7,155 nt of DNA from NCBI GenBank assembly GCA_934196075.1, contig CAKPVW010000071.1, positions 1 through 7,155 of the forward strand, given 5' to 3'. The translations under genes were made by a program, and so were the position numbers. This DNA is from an uncultured Anaerovibrio sp. GTDB lineage: Bacteria; Bacillota; Negativicutes; Selenomonadales; Selenomonadaceae. Under the pieces are notes generated by a model. That model saw only the letters and a program-made list of their open reading frames with translations. It searched no databases and was not told the origin of the DNA. Numbering within the stretch: the first letter of the stretch is position 1; each line of letters opens with the position of its first letter. Shown here one piece after another: positions 1 through 6,143 of the stretch.

Positions 1-185
1 TAACCCCTAGATTCTTCAAAGAAAATGCAACTGCATTTTCTTACATTGGGGTTTCGACGAGGGTATAGATATAGTTCAACCCTTATAAGGAATACTATAT
101 TTTGTTATTTATGAAGGTACAGGGCGTCGGACACCTCGTCATATAGTGCGAGCGTGCCGGGAAGGGTATTTGCCATGCCTCAGTA
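1..185 (-). ncRNA. Candidate structured RNA, possibly IscB-associated (HEARO/omega-like)
   Basis: No coding frame is recognisable here, but pairing is dense. There is a terminal stem of AACCCC (2-7) with GGGGTT (48-53), capped by an 11-bp arm pair (19-29 with 32-42). A 10-bp bulged hairpin spans 128-159 (CGG/CCG, CAC/GTG, CTCG/CGAG). Two long-range helices, 56-62 with 134-140 (7 bp) and 79-84 with 162-167 (6 bp), interleave as a pseudoknot. Read on the minus strand, the segments CCCTTCC and, further 3', GTGTCCGAC resemble, from memory, conserved pieces of IscB omega RNAs (HEARO). Those RNAs lie 5' of iscB, so the nuclease gene would lie left of the window. The right boundary near 180-185 is a guess. 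The fold is seen in the sequence; the family assignment is inference. Alternatives are another insertion-sequence end or an unrelated RNA. Confidence 0.38.
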
Positions 186-299
186 AAGAGTAATATGATT
201 TGCCAATCAACTCTACAAATCAGAATTTGTATACGCAAAAAGAGCATACAGGCTTTACAGACATCATATGCTCCTATTCTCTAAAATATTACACCTTGT
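186..299. other. Intergenic stretch with small inverted repeats, no gene seen
   Basis: No convincing coding frame, promoter or RNA gene was found. Two small dyads are visible: ACAAAT/ATTTGT (215-230, loop CAGA) and GAGCATA (242-248) with TATGCTC (267-273). If the structured RNA at 1-185 is an IscB-type guide RNA, its guide would be the flank just right of its boundary, around 180-205. That boundary cannot be fixed from this sequence alone. Confidence 0.4.
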
Positions 300-303
300 T
301 TAA

Positions 304-337
304 CAAAAAATGCCGCCCCGGATATGGGACGGCATTT
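304..337 (-). terminator. Intrinsic terminator after tkt
   Basis: On the minus strand a 12-bp stem (AAATGCCGTCCC with GGGGCGGCATTT, one T-G wobble) closes a 6-base loop and is followed directly by a run of T (310-305). It starts about 43 bases after the tkt stop codon and faces the right way, so it most likely ends the tkt transcript. On the plus strand the 5' arm is preceded by A's, but no long T run follows, so it looks one-directional. Confidence 0.9.
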
Positions 338-349
338 GCGCATAGATAT

Positions 350-374
350 AGAGAAGAAATTATATTACTTCTCT
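350..374. repeat. Small A/T-rich inverted repeat beside tkt stop
   Basis: AGAGAAG (350-356) is the reverse complement of CTTCTCT (368-374), around an 11-base loop. On the plus strand it is followed by TTTTATTTATTT, so it could act as a weak terminator against plus-strand transcripts entering tkt from the left. The stem is short and A/T-rich, so this is only a possibility. Confidence 0.3.
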
Positions 375-380
375 TTTTAT

Positions 381-2366
381 TTATTTCAGCAAATTGTTCA
401 TGGTTTCAGCTACATTTTCCTTGGTGAAGCCGAACTTCTTGAAGAGCAATTCTGCTGGTGCGGAGGCACCAAAGCCCTTCATGGTTACAGTTGCACCATC
501 CAGGCCTACATACTTGCCCCAGCCAAAATCTGAAGCAGCCTCTACAGCGACACGAGCACGAACTGCCTTTGGCAATACCTGCTCCTTGTACTCCTCAGAC
601 TGTGCCTCAAAGAGTTCCATACAAGGCATAGATACTACACGAACATCCTTGCCCTGCTGAGCCAGAATTTCCTTGGCCTCCAGAGAGATACCTACCTCGG
701 AGCCAGTAGCAATAATAATACCATCTGGAACATCCTTCTTGGCATCAGCAATTACATAGCCACCCTTGAGAGCGCCTTCCTTGCTGCTTGGGATAATAGC
801 CAGATTCTGACGAGTGAGAGCCAAAGCTGTTGGACAGGTAGTATCTGCTACCGCAGTATACCAAGCAGCTGCAGTCTCTACAGCATCTGCTGGACGGAAT
901 ACCTGCAGATTTGGCAGGGAACGAAGCATTGCCAACTGCTCAATAGGCTCATGGGTTGGGCCATCCTCGCCTACACCGATGGAATCGTGAGTAAGTACAT
1001 AGGTAATAGGCAATCCCATCAAAGCAGCCAGACGCATCATTGGCTTTACATAGTCGGAGAATACAAAGAAGGTAGCTACATAGGCAGTTACACCACCATG
1101 GAGAGCCATACCGTTGCCGATAGCACCCATAGCCAGCTCACGTACACCGAAATGCATATTGCGGCCGCTTCTGTCATCCTTGCTAAAGAAGGTCTCGCCC
1201 TTCATCTCAGTCTTGTTGGATGGAGCCAGGTCAGCACTACCGCCCATAAGGCTTGGTACCATATCCTTCAGCTTGTTAATGATATTGCCGGAAAGAGCAC
1301 GGCTGGCAGTTGGCTTCTCTGCTGGTGCCCAGAAGGACTCATCATCCAAAACAGCCTTGATAGCTTCCTTGTCATAGAACTTGGCATGGAGAGCTGCCTC
1401 CTCAGGGAACTTGGCCTGCCATTCAGCATACATAGCTTCCCACTTGTCCTCAGCCTCCTGGCCCTTGGCAGCCTTGGCTGCGTAGTCAGCATAAACCTCA
1501 TCAGGTACAGTGAACGGATCATAGGTCCAGCCAAGATTCTCCTTGGTAGCCTTCAGGTTCTCCTCACCCAGTGGCTCGCCGTGAGCGCTGGCAGAACCCT
1601 GCTTAGCAGGACAGCCATAACCAATCTGAGTATGAACAGTAATAAAGGAAGGACGAGTCTTGTCTGCCTTGGCTTCCTCAATAGCCTTGCCAATGGCAGC
1701 CAGATCAGTACCATCTGCTACATCAATAGTCTGGAAACCAAAGGCCTCCATGCGCTTCTGAACGTCCTCTGTGAAGGCAACATCAGTGGAACCTTCAATA
1801 GAAATGCGGTTGCTATCATAAATAATAATCAGCTTGGACAGACCAAGAGTACCTGCCAGAGAGAATGCCTCGGAGGAAATACCCTCCATCATGCAGCCGT
1901 CACCGCCCAAAGCAAAGGTATAATGATCATATACAGGATAGCCTGGCTTGTTGAACTTCTCAGCCAGATGTGCCTCAGCAATAGCCATACCTACAGCCAT
2001 GCCCATACCAGCACCCAGAGGACCAGTAGTAGCCTCAACACCTACAGTATGACCATATTCAGGATGGCCAGGAGTCAAGGAATCCAGCTGACGGAAATTC
2101 TTCAGATCATCCATGGTCAGGCCATAGCCGAAGAGATGCAACAGGGAATACAGCATAGCAGAACCATGACCGCCGGACAGGATAAAACGATCTCTGTTTA
2201 ACCACTTTGGATTCTTTGGGTTGTGGTTCATATGGTTGCCCCACAGCTCATAGGCGATTGGTGCGCAGCCCATTGGCAGACCTGGATGACCGGACTTAGC
2301 CTTCTGAATCATTTCTGCTGCCAGAATACGGATAGCGTTTACGCTGGTGTTTTCGATTTTGCTCAA
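381..2366 (-). CDS. tkt: Transketolase
   Basis: Transketolase moves two-carbon ketol units between sugar phosphates in the cytosolic non-oxidative pentose phosphate pathway, using thiamine diphosphate and a divalent metal. The product is 661 residues, the usual full length. Visible signatures, numbered from the chosen start, include SGHPG near 25-29 with substrate-site His27, the cofactor/metal motif GDG (155-157) with Asn186 (YDSNR), His262 (ASAHG), the catalytic Glu410 in FGVREL that activates the cofactor, and [16 protein letters not shown] (459-474) in the pyrimidine domain. The C-terminal domain runs to the end, so the three-domain layout is complete. The start is taken as TTG at 2366-2364: AAGGAG lies 8 bases upstream, whereas the in-frame GTG at 2375 abuts that site and cannot use it. 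The gene sits 118 bases downstream of ridA and ends at a strong terminator. A separate tkt promoter is not obvious, so readthrough from ridA is possible. Confidence 0.97.
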   Translation of the reverse strand: MSKIENTSVNAIRILAAEMIQKAKSGHPGLPMGCAPIAYELWGNHMNHNPKNPKWLNRDRFILSGGHGSAMLYSLLHLFGYGLTMDDLKNFRQLDSLTPGHPEYGHTVGVEATTGPLGAGMGMAVGMAIAEAHLAEKFNKPGYPVYDHYTFALGGDGCMMEGISSEAFSLAGTLGLSKLIIIYDSNRISIEGSTDVAFTEDVQKRMEAFGFQTIDVADGTDLAAIGKAIEEAKADKTRPSFITVHTQIGYGCPAKQGSASAHGEPLGEENLKATKENLGWTYDPFTVPDEVYADYAAKAAKGQEAEDKWEAMYAEWQAKFPEEAALHAKFYDKEAIKAVLDDESFWAPAEKPTASRALSGNIINKLKDMVPSLMGGSADLAPSNKTEMKGETFFSKDDRSGRNMHFGVRELAMGAIGNGMALHGGVTAYVATFFVFSDYVKPMMRLAALMGLPITYVLTHDSIGVGEDGPTHEPIEQLAMLRSLPNLQVFRPADAVETAAAWYTAVADTTCPTALALTRQNLAIIPSSKEGALKGGYVIADAKKDVPDGIIIATGSEVGISLEAKEILAQQGKDVRVVSMPCMELFEAQSEEYKEQVLPKAVRARVAVEAASDFGWGKYVGLDGATVTMKGFGASAPAELLFKKFGFTKENVAETMNNLLK

Positions 2367-2374
2367 AGATAACA

Positions 2375-2380
2375 CTCCTT
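2375..2380 (-). promoter_or_regulatory. Ribosome binding site that fixes a TTG start for tkt
   Basis: Minus-strand AAGGAG is followed by 8 bases and then TTG (2366-2364), continuing as Met-Ser-Lys-Ile-Glu. An upstream in-frame GTG at 2375-2373 overlaps the last base of this site, so the longer reading is rejected. Confidence 0.8.
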
Positions 2381-2484
2381 CACTTATATAGAAAATCCCT
2401 TAGGAACAGCTGCCCCAAAGCGATGGGTAATCCTCCCAGAATCCCCTTGCCTCAGAGCTGCAAATTACAACAAAATATTTGATA
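2381..2484 (-). other. G-rich ridA-tkt gap, possible tkt leader
   Basis: The minus strand holds several G runs and a central CCCA (2427-2424). This CCCA can pair either with TGGG upstream (2438-2435) or with TGGG downstream (2417-2414), giving two mutually exclusive but short stems. CAGCT and AGCTG (starting near 2460 and 2413) could close the whole region. No hairpin with a T run ends ridA here, and no convincing -35/-10 pair for tkt was found. I looked for a thiamine diphosphate riboswitch and did not see its conserved core. Confidence 0.3.
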
Positions 2485-2865
2485 TTATTTGGAGGCAATA
2501 ACATCAATTTCTACCAAGGCATCCTTTGGCAGCTTACTTACCTCTACACAAACACGAGCTGGACAGTTTTCTGTAAAATACTGACCATAAATCTCGTTAA
2601 CAGTGCCAAAATCCTTGATATCTGCCAAATAAACAGTGGTCTTTACTACATCAGACAACTGATAACCAGCAGCTTCCACAATCCCCTTTAGATTGTTCAG
2701 TACCTGAGTGGCCTGTTCCTTGATGCCCCCCTCCACCATAGCACCAGTAGCTGGTACCAGCGGAATCTGACCGGAAACAAACAGCATACCACCAGCAGTT
2801 TGAACAGCCTGAGAATATGGGCCAATAGCTCCTGGTCCTTTATCTGTAGAAATAATCTTATTCAT
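2485..2865 (-). CDS. ridA: RidA-family reactive intermediate deaminase
   Basis: RidA proteins (YjgF/YER057c/UK114) hydrolyse the reactive 2-aminoacrylate-type enamines/imines released by PLP-dependent dehydratases such as threonine/serine dehydratase, protecting other PLP enzymes. They act as cytosolic trimers. The 126-residue product matches the family length and shows GPYSQAV (15-21), SGQIPL (31-36), VKTTVYLAD (74-82) and PARVCVEV (102-109). Arg104 is the expected carboxylate-binding residue, and Glu119 lies in the C-terminal VEIDVIA strand. The start is ATG at 2865, because GGGAGG lies 11 bases upstream. An in-frame ATG at 2886 would put that site inside the coding region and has none of its own. 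The gene has a likely promoter of its own and stands 118 bases before tkt. The family assignment is firm; the physiological substrate is inferred. Confidence 0.95.
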   Translation of the reverse strand: MNKIISTDKGPGAIGPYSQAVQTAGGMLFVSGQIPLVPATGAMVEGGIKEQATQVLNNLKGIVEAAGYQLSDVVKTTVYLADIKDFGTVNEIYGQYFTENCPARVCVEVSKLPKDALVEIDVIASK

Positions 2866-2876
2866 AAAGAAAATAA

Positions 2877-2882
2877 CCTCCC
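2877..2882 (-). promoter_or_regulatory. ridA ribosome binding site
   Basis: Minus-strand GGGAGG is followed by 11 bases and ATG at 2865. The spacing is slightly long, but no competing site exists. It excludes the longer reading from 2886, whose first codons cover this site. Confidence 0.75.
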
Positions 2883-2889
2883 TCATAAC

Positions 2890-2903
2890 TATGCCTTGGC
2901 ATA
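2890..2903. promoter_or_regulatory. Dyad in ridA 5' leader, possible operator
   Basis: TATGCC-TT-GGCATA is a perfect 6+2+6 dyad lying a few bases downstream of the predicted ridA transcription start. A second pair overlaps it: AACTATG (2887-2893) with CATAGTT (2906-2912). This position suits a repressor site or a leader hairpin next to the ribosome binding site. The repeat is seen; its role is inferred. Confidence 0.35.
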
Positions 2904-2914
2904 ATCATAGTTTT

Positions 2915-2943
2915 ATTATACATGCGTGCACGTGAACGCACAA
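2915..2943 (-). promoter_or_regulatory. Predicted sigma-A-type promoter for ridA
   Basis: On the minus strand TTGTGC (2943-2938) and a perfect TATAAT (2920-2915) are separated by 17 bases. Directly upstream (about 2990-2944) lies an A/T-rich stretch with A tracts that resembles an UP element. The start point would be near 2908, giving a leader of about 40 bases. The -35 box matches consensus at only three positions, but the perfect -10, correct spacing and A-tract context support the call. Confidence 0.6.
2923..2940. promoter_or_regulatory. 18-bp palindrome inside the ridA promoter
   Basis: TGCGTGCAC followed by GTGAACGCA is an inverted repeat with 8 of 9 positions paired and no central gap. 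It fills the spacer between the -35 and -10 boxes and overlaps the last three bases of the -35. This is a classic position for a dimeric repressor operator. The regulator is unknown. Confidence 0.45.
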
Positions 2944-2980
2944 GCATTTTTCATTAATTTTTTCAATTTTACAAATTTGC

Positions 2981-3045
2981 AAAGATTAACTTTTACCCAC
3001 TTTTTATTGTATTACTGTGCTCAAGCACAAGCAAGTAAAATCTTT
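2981..3045. repeat. Nested inverted repeats 3' of aroH
   Basis: GTAAAATCTTT (3035-3045) can pair with AAAGAT (2981-2986) plus TTTAC (2992-2996), leaving a small bulge. Inside the loop, TGTGCT-CA-AGCACA (3016-3029) forms a second perfect dyad. It starts a few bases after the aroH stop codon and could protect or slow the 3' end, but no T run follows, so it is not a standard terminator. A secondary promoter (TTGCTT, 17 bases, TACAAT on the minus strand) also overlaps here. Confidence 0.3.
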
Positions 3046-3051
3046 ATATAA

Positions 3052-3414
3052 TCACGATTTTACCAAATCTGGTCTGAGATTATGTGCTCGTCCTCTATAG
3101 ATATGCTTTATTTCCTTTTGCTTTTTGTCCGTATCTACTAGAAGCAATACCCTGATACACATGGATAGGGCACCATCCACATCCATCTGGCGGGCATCAA
3201 ATAAAGGCACCATGTCAAAGCCTGGCAAAGCTCTAGCGCCCTTGGCAGGAAAGGCTGCTGTTATATCCTCCGTGGCGGAGAAAATAGCCGCCCCAATATC
3301 CTCTGTGGCAATTTCATTGGCCTCCAGCATGGCAGTTACTACCTCTTGGGTAGCATTTATAACAGCCTCAGCTGTATTTTCCTCAACGGTAATAGCTCCT
3401 CTGATTCCTCGCAA
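3052..3414 (-). CDS. aroH: Chorismate mutase, AroH type
   Basis: This enzyme converts chorismate to prephenate, the branch point toward phenylalanine and tyrosine. The 120-residue product aligns without gaps to my memory of the 127-residue B. subtilis AroH, a trimer. MRGIRGAITVEE opens the protein, with FPAKGAR at 55-61, CIRVLLLVDTD at 86-96 and LRPDL at 113-117. Equivalents of Arg7, Arg63, Arg90, Tyr108 and Arg116 are present as Arg5, Arg61, Arg88, Tyr106 and Arg114. Oddly, the catalytic Glu78 position is Gln76 and the Cys75 position is Asp73. The start is TTG at 3414-3412, touching the TAG stop of the upstream ABC1/UbiB gene. Its ribosome binding site AGGAGG lies 9 bases upstream inside that gene, so translation is probably coupled. 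The family is secure; full activity is uncertain because of the Gln. Confidence 0.93.
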   Translation of the reverse strand: MRGIRGAITVEENTAEAVINATQEVVTAMLEANEIATEDIGAAIFSATEDITAAFPAKGARALPGFDMVPLFDARQMDVDGALSMCIRVLLLVDTDKKQKEIKHIYRGRAHNLRPDLVKS

Positions 3415-5046
3415 CTACTTTTTCCTCCTGTCAGTTTTTATTATATTCCACAACAGCTTGCTGCACAACACCATGGCCGCCAGATATCCCAGTACCCCCA
3501 AAAGAGGTATTTCCATAATCTTGGGAGTCATTTGGGTAGTGCAGATGGTGCTGGAGCCCAGTAACAGGGCAGCACTGATAATAGCCATAATCATCTTGTT
3601 TATCATGACATCCAGCTGACGCAAAGGCTCCTGAGAACCGGTCATATCCAGATTGACCTTGGTTTGACCACTAAGGGTCATCTTGAGAATATCTGATATC
3701 TGCTCTGGCAGCTGCATGGATTTCTTGACCAGGGTATAACCCTCTCGCTTGGCTTTATTCATCTGATTTCGCCAGCTAAAATCCTTTTCCATGCTGATAC
3801 GCAGGCCCTGTCCAAAAATTTCAGAGAAATTCACCTTGGGACAGCAGCGGGTCATAACCCCCTCCATAATCAGCATGCCTCTGCCAAACATACTAAAGCC
3901 ATGGGGCACCGCTATATTGTTACCCTGCAATACCTTGAGAATCTGTCTAACCAGCTCTCCTGTCCGCACATGCTCAAAATCCAAATCACCATACTGGTTC
4001 ATCAGCATGGCCACGTCATCATAAAGCTGTACATGATCCACCTTGCCTCTAGGGACTCCCAAGGCCAATATGGCTTCCTTCATCTCATAGACATCACCAG
4101 TAATCAAGGCCAAAATAGCCTTGCGGAAGCTGGCCCTGTCCTTGGCGGAAAGCCTGCCCATCATACCCAAATCCAGCCAAAGCACCTTGCCATCCTTTAC
4201 CCAGATATTGCCGGGGTGTGGATCCGCATGAAAAAATCCATCCTCCACAATCTGTTTCACATAGTTGACGCCCAGCAGCTTGCCAATACGCTCCATATCC
4301 ACACCAGCTTCGGCTAAGGCTGGAGCATCATCCAAAGGGATGCCCTCCATGCACTCCATCACCAAAATCCGTGGCGTGGTCAGCTGTCTGTCCACACTGG
4401 GGCAAATAATATTTTCATCATCCTTGTTGAGATGAGCAAATTCGTCAATATGGTCTGCCTCCAGAATGAAATCTATCTCCTGCTTGGCTACCTCCCACAT
4501 TTCGTCTACAATGCTTTCAAAATCCACAACGCTTTCTGAATCATGGACAATGTTCACTACGGAGACCGCCTTTTTCAGCAGACTGATATCCTTGGCCATC
4601 ATATCATAAATGCCGGGCCGTTGCACCTTGATAACCACTCGGCTGCCATCTAGCAGTATGGCTCTATGTACCTGAGCTATGGAAGCAGAGCCTAGAGCCT
4701 CTGGATCTATATAGGAAAAAATCTGATTCCAATTTTGCTGATATTCCCGGTTGATAATATCCTTGACCACGGAAAATCCCATTGGCCGCACATCGGATTG
4801 GAGCTTGGTAAGCTCATCTCTGTATTCTGTAGGCAAAAAATCCGGCCGCATGCTGATAATCTGCCCTAGCTTTACAAAGGTTGGCCCCAAATCTTCCAAC
4901 ACCTGTCTTACCTTGACTGGGGTAATCCCCTGCAGCAGCTCCCGCTGTCTCAGAACATTGACGATTTCCTTCAGTCTTTTGGCAGAGGACATATCACTTA
5001 CATCTGAGCCATTATCTTCCTTTGTATTCCATAATTTCTCCAGCAT
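3415..5046 (-). CDS. ABC1/UbiB (AarF) family kinase-like membrane protein
   Basis: These are atypical protein-kinase-like proteins, the best-known members being UbiB/COQ8 of ubiquinone synthesis. In bacteria without ubiquinone their role is poorly known. The 543-residue product has the family's KxGQ motif at 59-62 (VKLGQ) and the alanine-type nucleotide loop GSASIAQVH (119-127). The kinase Lys is Lys140 in VVIK. HADPHPGN (273-280) is the catalytic-loop equivalent, and DLG (292-294) corresponds to the metal-binding DFG. Two hydrophobic segments near 483-503 and 513-535 form the usual C-terminal membrane anchor, followed by a basic tail. ATG at 5046 has AGGAGG six bases upstream. The gene starts 23 bases after map and runs directly into aroH, so the three are probably one transcript. 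I give no gene symbol because the substrate and pathway here are unknown. Confidence 0.93.
   Translation of the reverse strand: MLEKLWNTKEDNGSDVSDMSSAKRLKEIVNVLRQRELLQGITPVKVRQVLEDLGPTFVKLGQIISMRPDFLPTEYRDELTKLQSDVRPMGFSVVKDIINREYQQNWNQIFSYIDPEALGSASIAQVHRAILLDGSRVVIKVQRPGIYDMMAKDISLLKKAVSVVNIVHDSESVVDFESIVDEMWEVAKQEIDFILEADHIDEFAHLNKDDENIICPSVDRQLTTPRILVMECMEGIPLDDAPALAEAGVDMERIGKLLGVNYVKQIVEDGFFHADPHPGNIWVKDGKVLWLDLGMMGRLSAKDRASFRKAILALITGDVYEMKEAILALGVPRGKVDHVQLYDDVAMLMNQYGDLDFEHVRTGELVRQILKVLQGNNIAVPHGFSMFGRGMLIMEGVMTRCCPKVNFSEIFGQGLRISMEKDFSWRNQMNKAKREGYTLVKKSMQLPEQISDILKMTLSGQTKVNLDMTGSQEPLRQLDVMINKMIMAIISAALLLGSSTICTTQMTPKIMEIPLLGVLGYLAAMVLCSKLLWNIIKTDRRKK
3424..3429 (-). promoter_or_regulatory. 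aroH ribosome binding site inside upstream gene
   Basis: A perfect minus-strand AGGAGG lies 9 bases before the aroH TTG, within the last codons of the ABC1/UbiB-family gene. This supports the TTG start and suggests translational coupling across a junction with no intergenic base. Confidence 0.8.
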
Positions 5047-5069
5047 GATATCCCTCCTGCCAGCAGCTA

Positions 5070-5942
5070 TCAGCTGGACAATACCTCGACACCAGTTTCA
5101 GTTACATAAATAGTCTTTTCCCACTGGGCAGATAAGGAATGATCCTTGGTACGAACAGTCCAGCCATCCTTTTTGTCCACTGTAACCTTGAACCGCCCAG
5201 CATTAATCATAGGCTCTACCGTAAATACCATGCCTGGTACAATCAGCATACCAGTGCCCGGCATACCTACATGGGCAATATAGGGATCCTCATGGAAATC
5301 CTTGCCTACCCCATGGCCTCCCAGCTCTGTAACTACAGAGCAGCCATTGGCTTTGGCGTGAGCGTTGACTGCTGCGCCAATATCTCCCACATAGCCCCAA
5401 GGACGTACCGCCTCGATACCCACCAGCATACATTCCTTGGCAATCTCCACAAGACGCTGTGCCTCTGGTGCTACCTTGCCTACTGTGTACATTCTGGAGG
5501 CATCCGCATAGTAGCCATCCAGAATCGTGGTAATATCTATATTGAGAATATCTCCCTCCTTGAGAATGGTTTTCTTGGATGGAATACCATGACAAACCAC
5601 ATCGTTCAGGGAGATGCAAATGCTCTTAGGGAAGCCCTCGTAGTTCAGGCAGGCTGGTATAGCACCGTTGCTTTCGATAAATTTGCGGACAGCGGTATCT
5701 ATGGATTCTGTATCAATCCCCTCCCGCACCATACTGCCAGCCAAATCAAGTGCTGCATCATTGATGACACCAGCCTTGCGAATACCTGCAATATCAGCGG
5801 CATTTTTGATAATCTTATGAGGTGGCCGCACCTGACCCTTGAAAAAATCAAATTTCATGGCATCCAGCTTTTCGTCAAAGGCCAAATGACATTTTTTGTA
5901 CTTCTGACCACTGCCACACCAGCATAAATCATTTCTATTCAT
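5070..5942 (-). CDS. map: Type I methionine aminopeptidase with N-terminal SEC-C motif
   Basis: It removes the initiator Met from nascent cytosolic proteins using a dinuclear metal centre. Residues 1-22 form a SEC-C zinc-binding motif (CWCGSG and KKCH, Cys7, Cys9, Cys18, His19), an extension also found on some other bacterial MetAPs and on SecA. The pita-bread catalytic domain fills about 40-290. All five metal ligands are visible: Asp136 (NIDIT), Asp147 (ADAS), His210 (GGHGVG), Glu243 (TVEP) and Glu275 (QWEKT), plus the active-site His118 (VCHGIPS). At 290 residues it is about one extension longer than the short E. coli type. ATG at 5942 is preceded by an AAAGGAAG-like site about 11 bases upstream. 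It appears to be the first gene of a map-ABC1-aroH unit with its own leader and promoter. Confidence 0.97.
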   Translation of the reverse strand: MNRNDLCWCGSGQKYKKCHLAFDEKLDAMKFDFFKGQVRPPHKIIKNAADIAGIRKAGVINDAALDLAGSMVREGIDTESIDTAVRKFIESNGAIPACLNYEGFPKSICISLNDVVCHGIPSKKTILKEGDILNIDITTILDGYYADASRMYTVGKVAPEAQRLVEIAKECMLVGIEAVRPWGYVGDIGAAVNAHAKANGCSVVTELGGHGVGKDFHEDPYIAHVGMPGTGMLIVPGMVFTVEPMINAGRFKVTVDKKDGWTVRTKDHSLSAQWEKTIYVTETGVEVLSS

Positions 5943-5978
5943 ACAACAAATAGCTTCCTTTCAATTACACTATCCAGG

Positions 5979-6061
5979 AGGACATATACTGTCCTTCTGC
6001 TAACTGTTATCGGGCAAATTGGTCAAAAAAGTAACAATGAACCAACGCCGCAATTAACAGT
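5979..6061 (-). promoter_or_regulatory. Structured 5' leader of map
   Basis: ACTGTTA (6003-6009) pairs with TAACAGT (6055-6061), and the stem continues inward with GGC/GCC and TTGG/CCAA, giving an imperfect stem-loop of about 59 bases. Closer to the gene, AGGACA-TATAC-TGTCCT (5979-5995) forms a second hairpin. Neither is followed by a T run on the minus strand. The predicted transcript would begin almost exactly at the outer stem. No known riboswitch was recognised. Confidence 0.4.
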
Positions 6062-6071
6062 ACATAATATA

Positions 6072-6099
6072 ATTATAAGGATATTTGCAAAATAGTCCA
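6072..6099 (-). promoter_or_regulatory. Predicted promoter for map
   Basis: Minus-strand TGGACT (6099-6094) and a perfect TATAAT (6077-6072) are separated by 16 bases. Transcription would start near 6065, about 120 bases before the map ATG. The surroundings are A/T-rich, so other -10-like hexamers exist nearby and the exact choice is uncertain. Confidence 0.45.
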
Positions 6100-6143
6100 C
6101 CCTTATTTTACCTTATTGCAATATGGTGAAAAAATATTCTGTT

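Noticed and set aside
46..63. Plus-strand GGTTTCGACGAGGG resembles the 5' end of tmRNA
   Set aside because: There is no tag-reading frame, no tRNA-like 3' half with a T-arm and no CCA end within the expected 350 bases.
65..351. 10-base direct repeat ATAGATATAG at 65-74 and 342-351
   Set aside because: Short and low complexity in an A/T-rich region; expected by chance and not placed at a recognisable element end.
951..2201. Long plus-strand open frame (416 codons) antisense to tkt
   Set aside because: It lies wholly within tkt, has no recognisable domain or composition of a real protein, and arises from the codon bias of the opposite strand.
2381..2470. Thiamine diphosphate riboswitch before tkt
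   Set aside because: Only a CTGAGG resembling CTGAGA is present; the rest of the conserved core is absent.
5139..5927. Plus-strand open frame of 262 codons opposite map
   Set aside because: It covers the intact map gene, whose catalytic residues are all present on the minus strand; no family resemblance in the antisense product.
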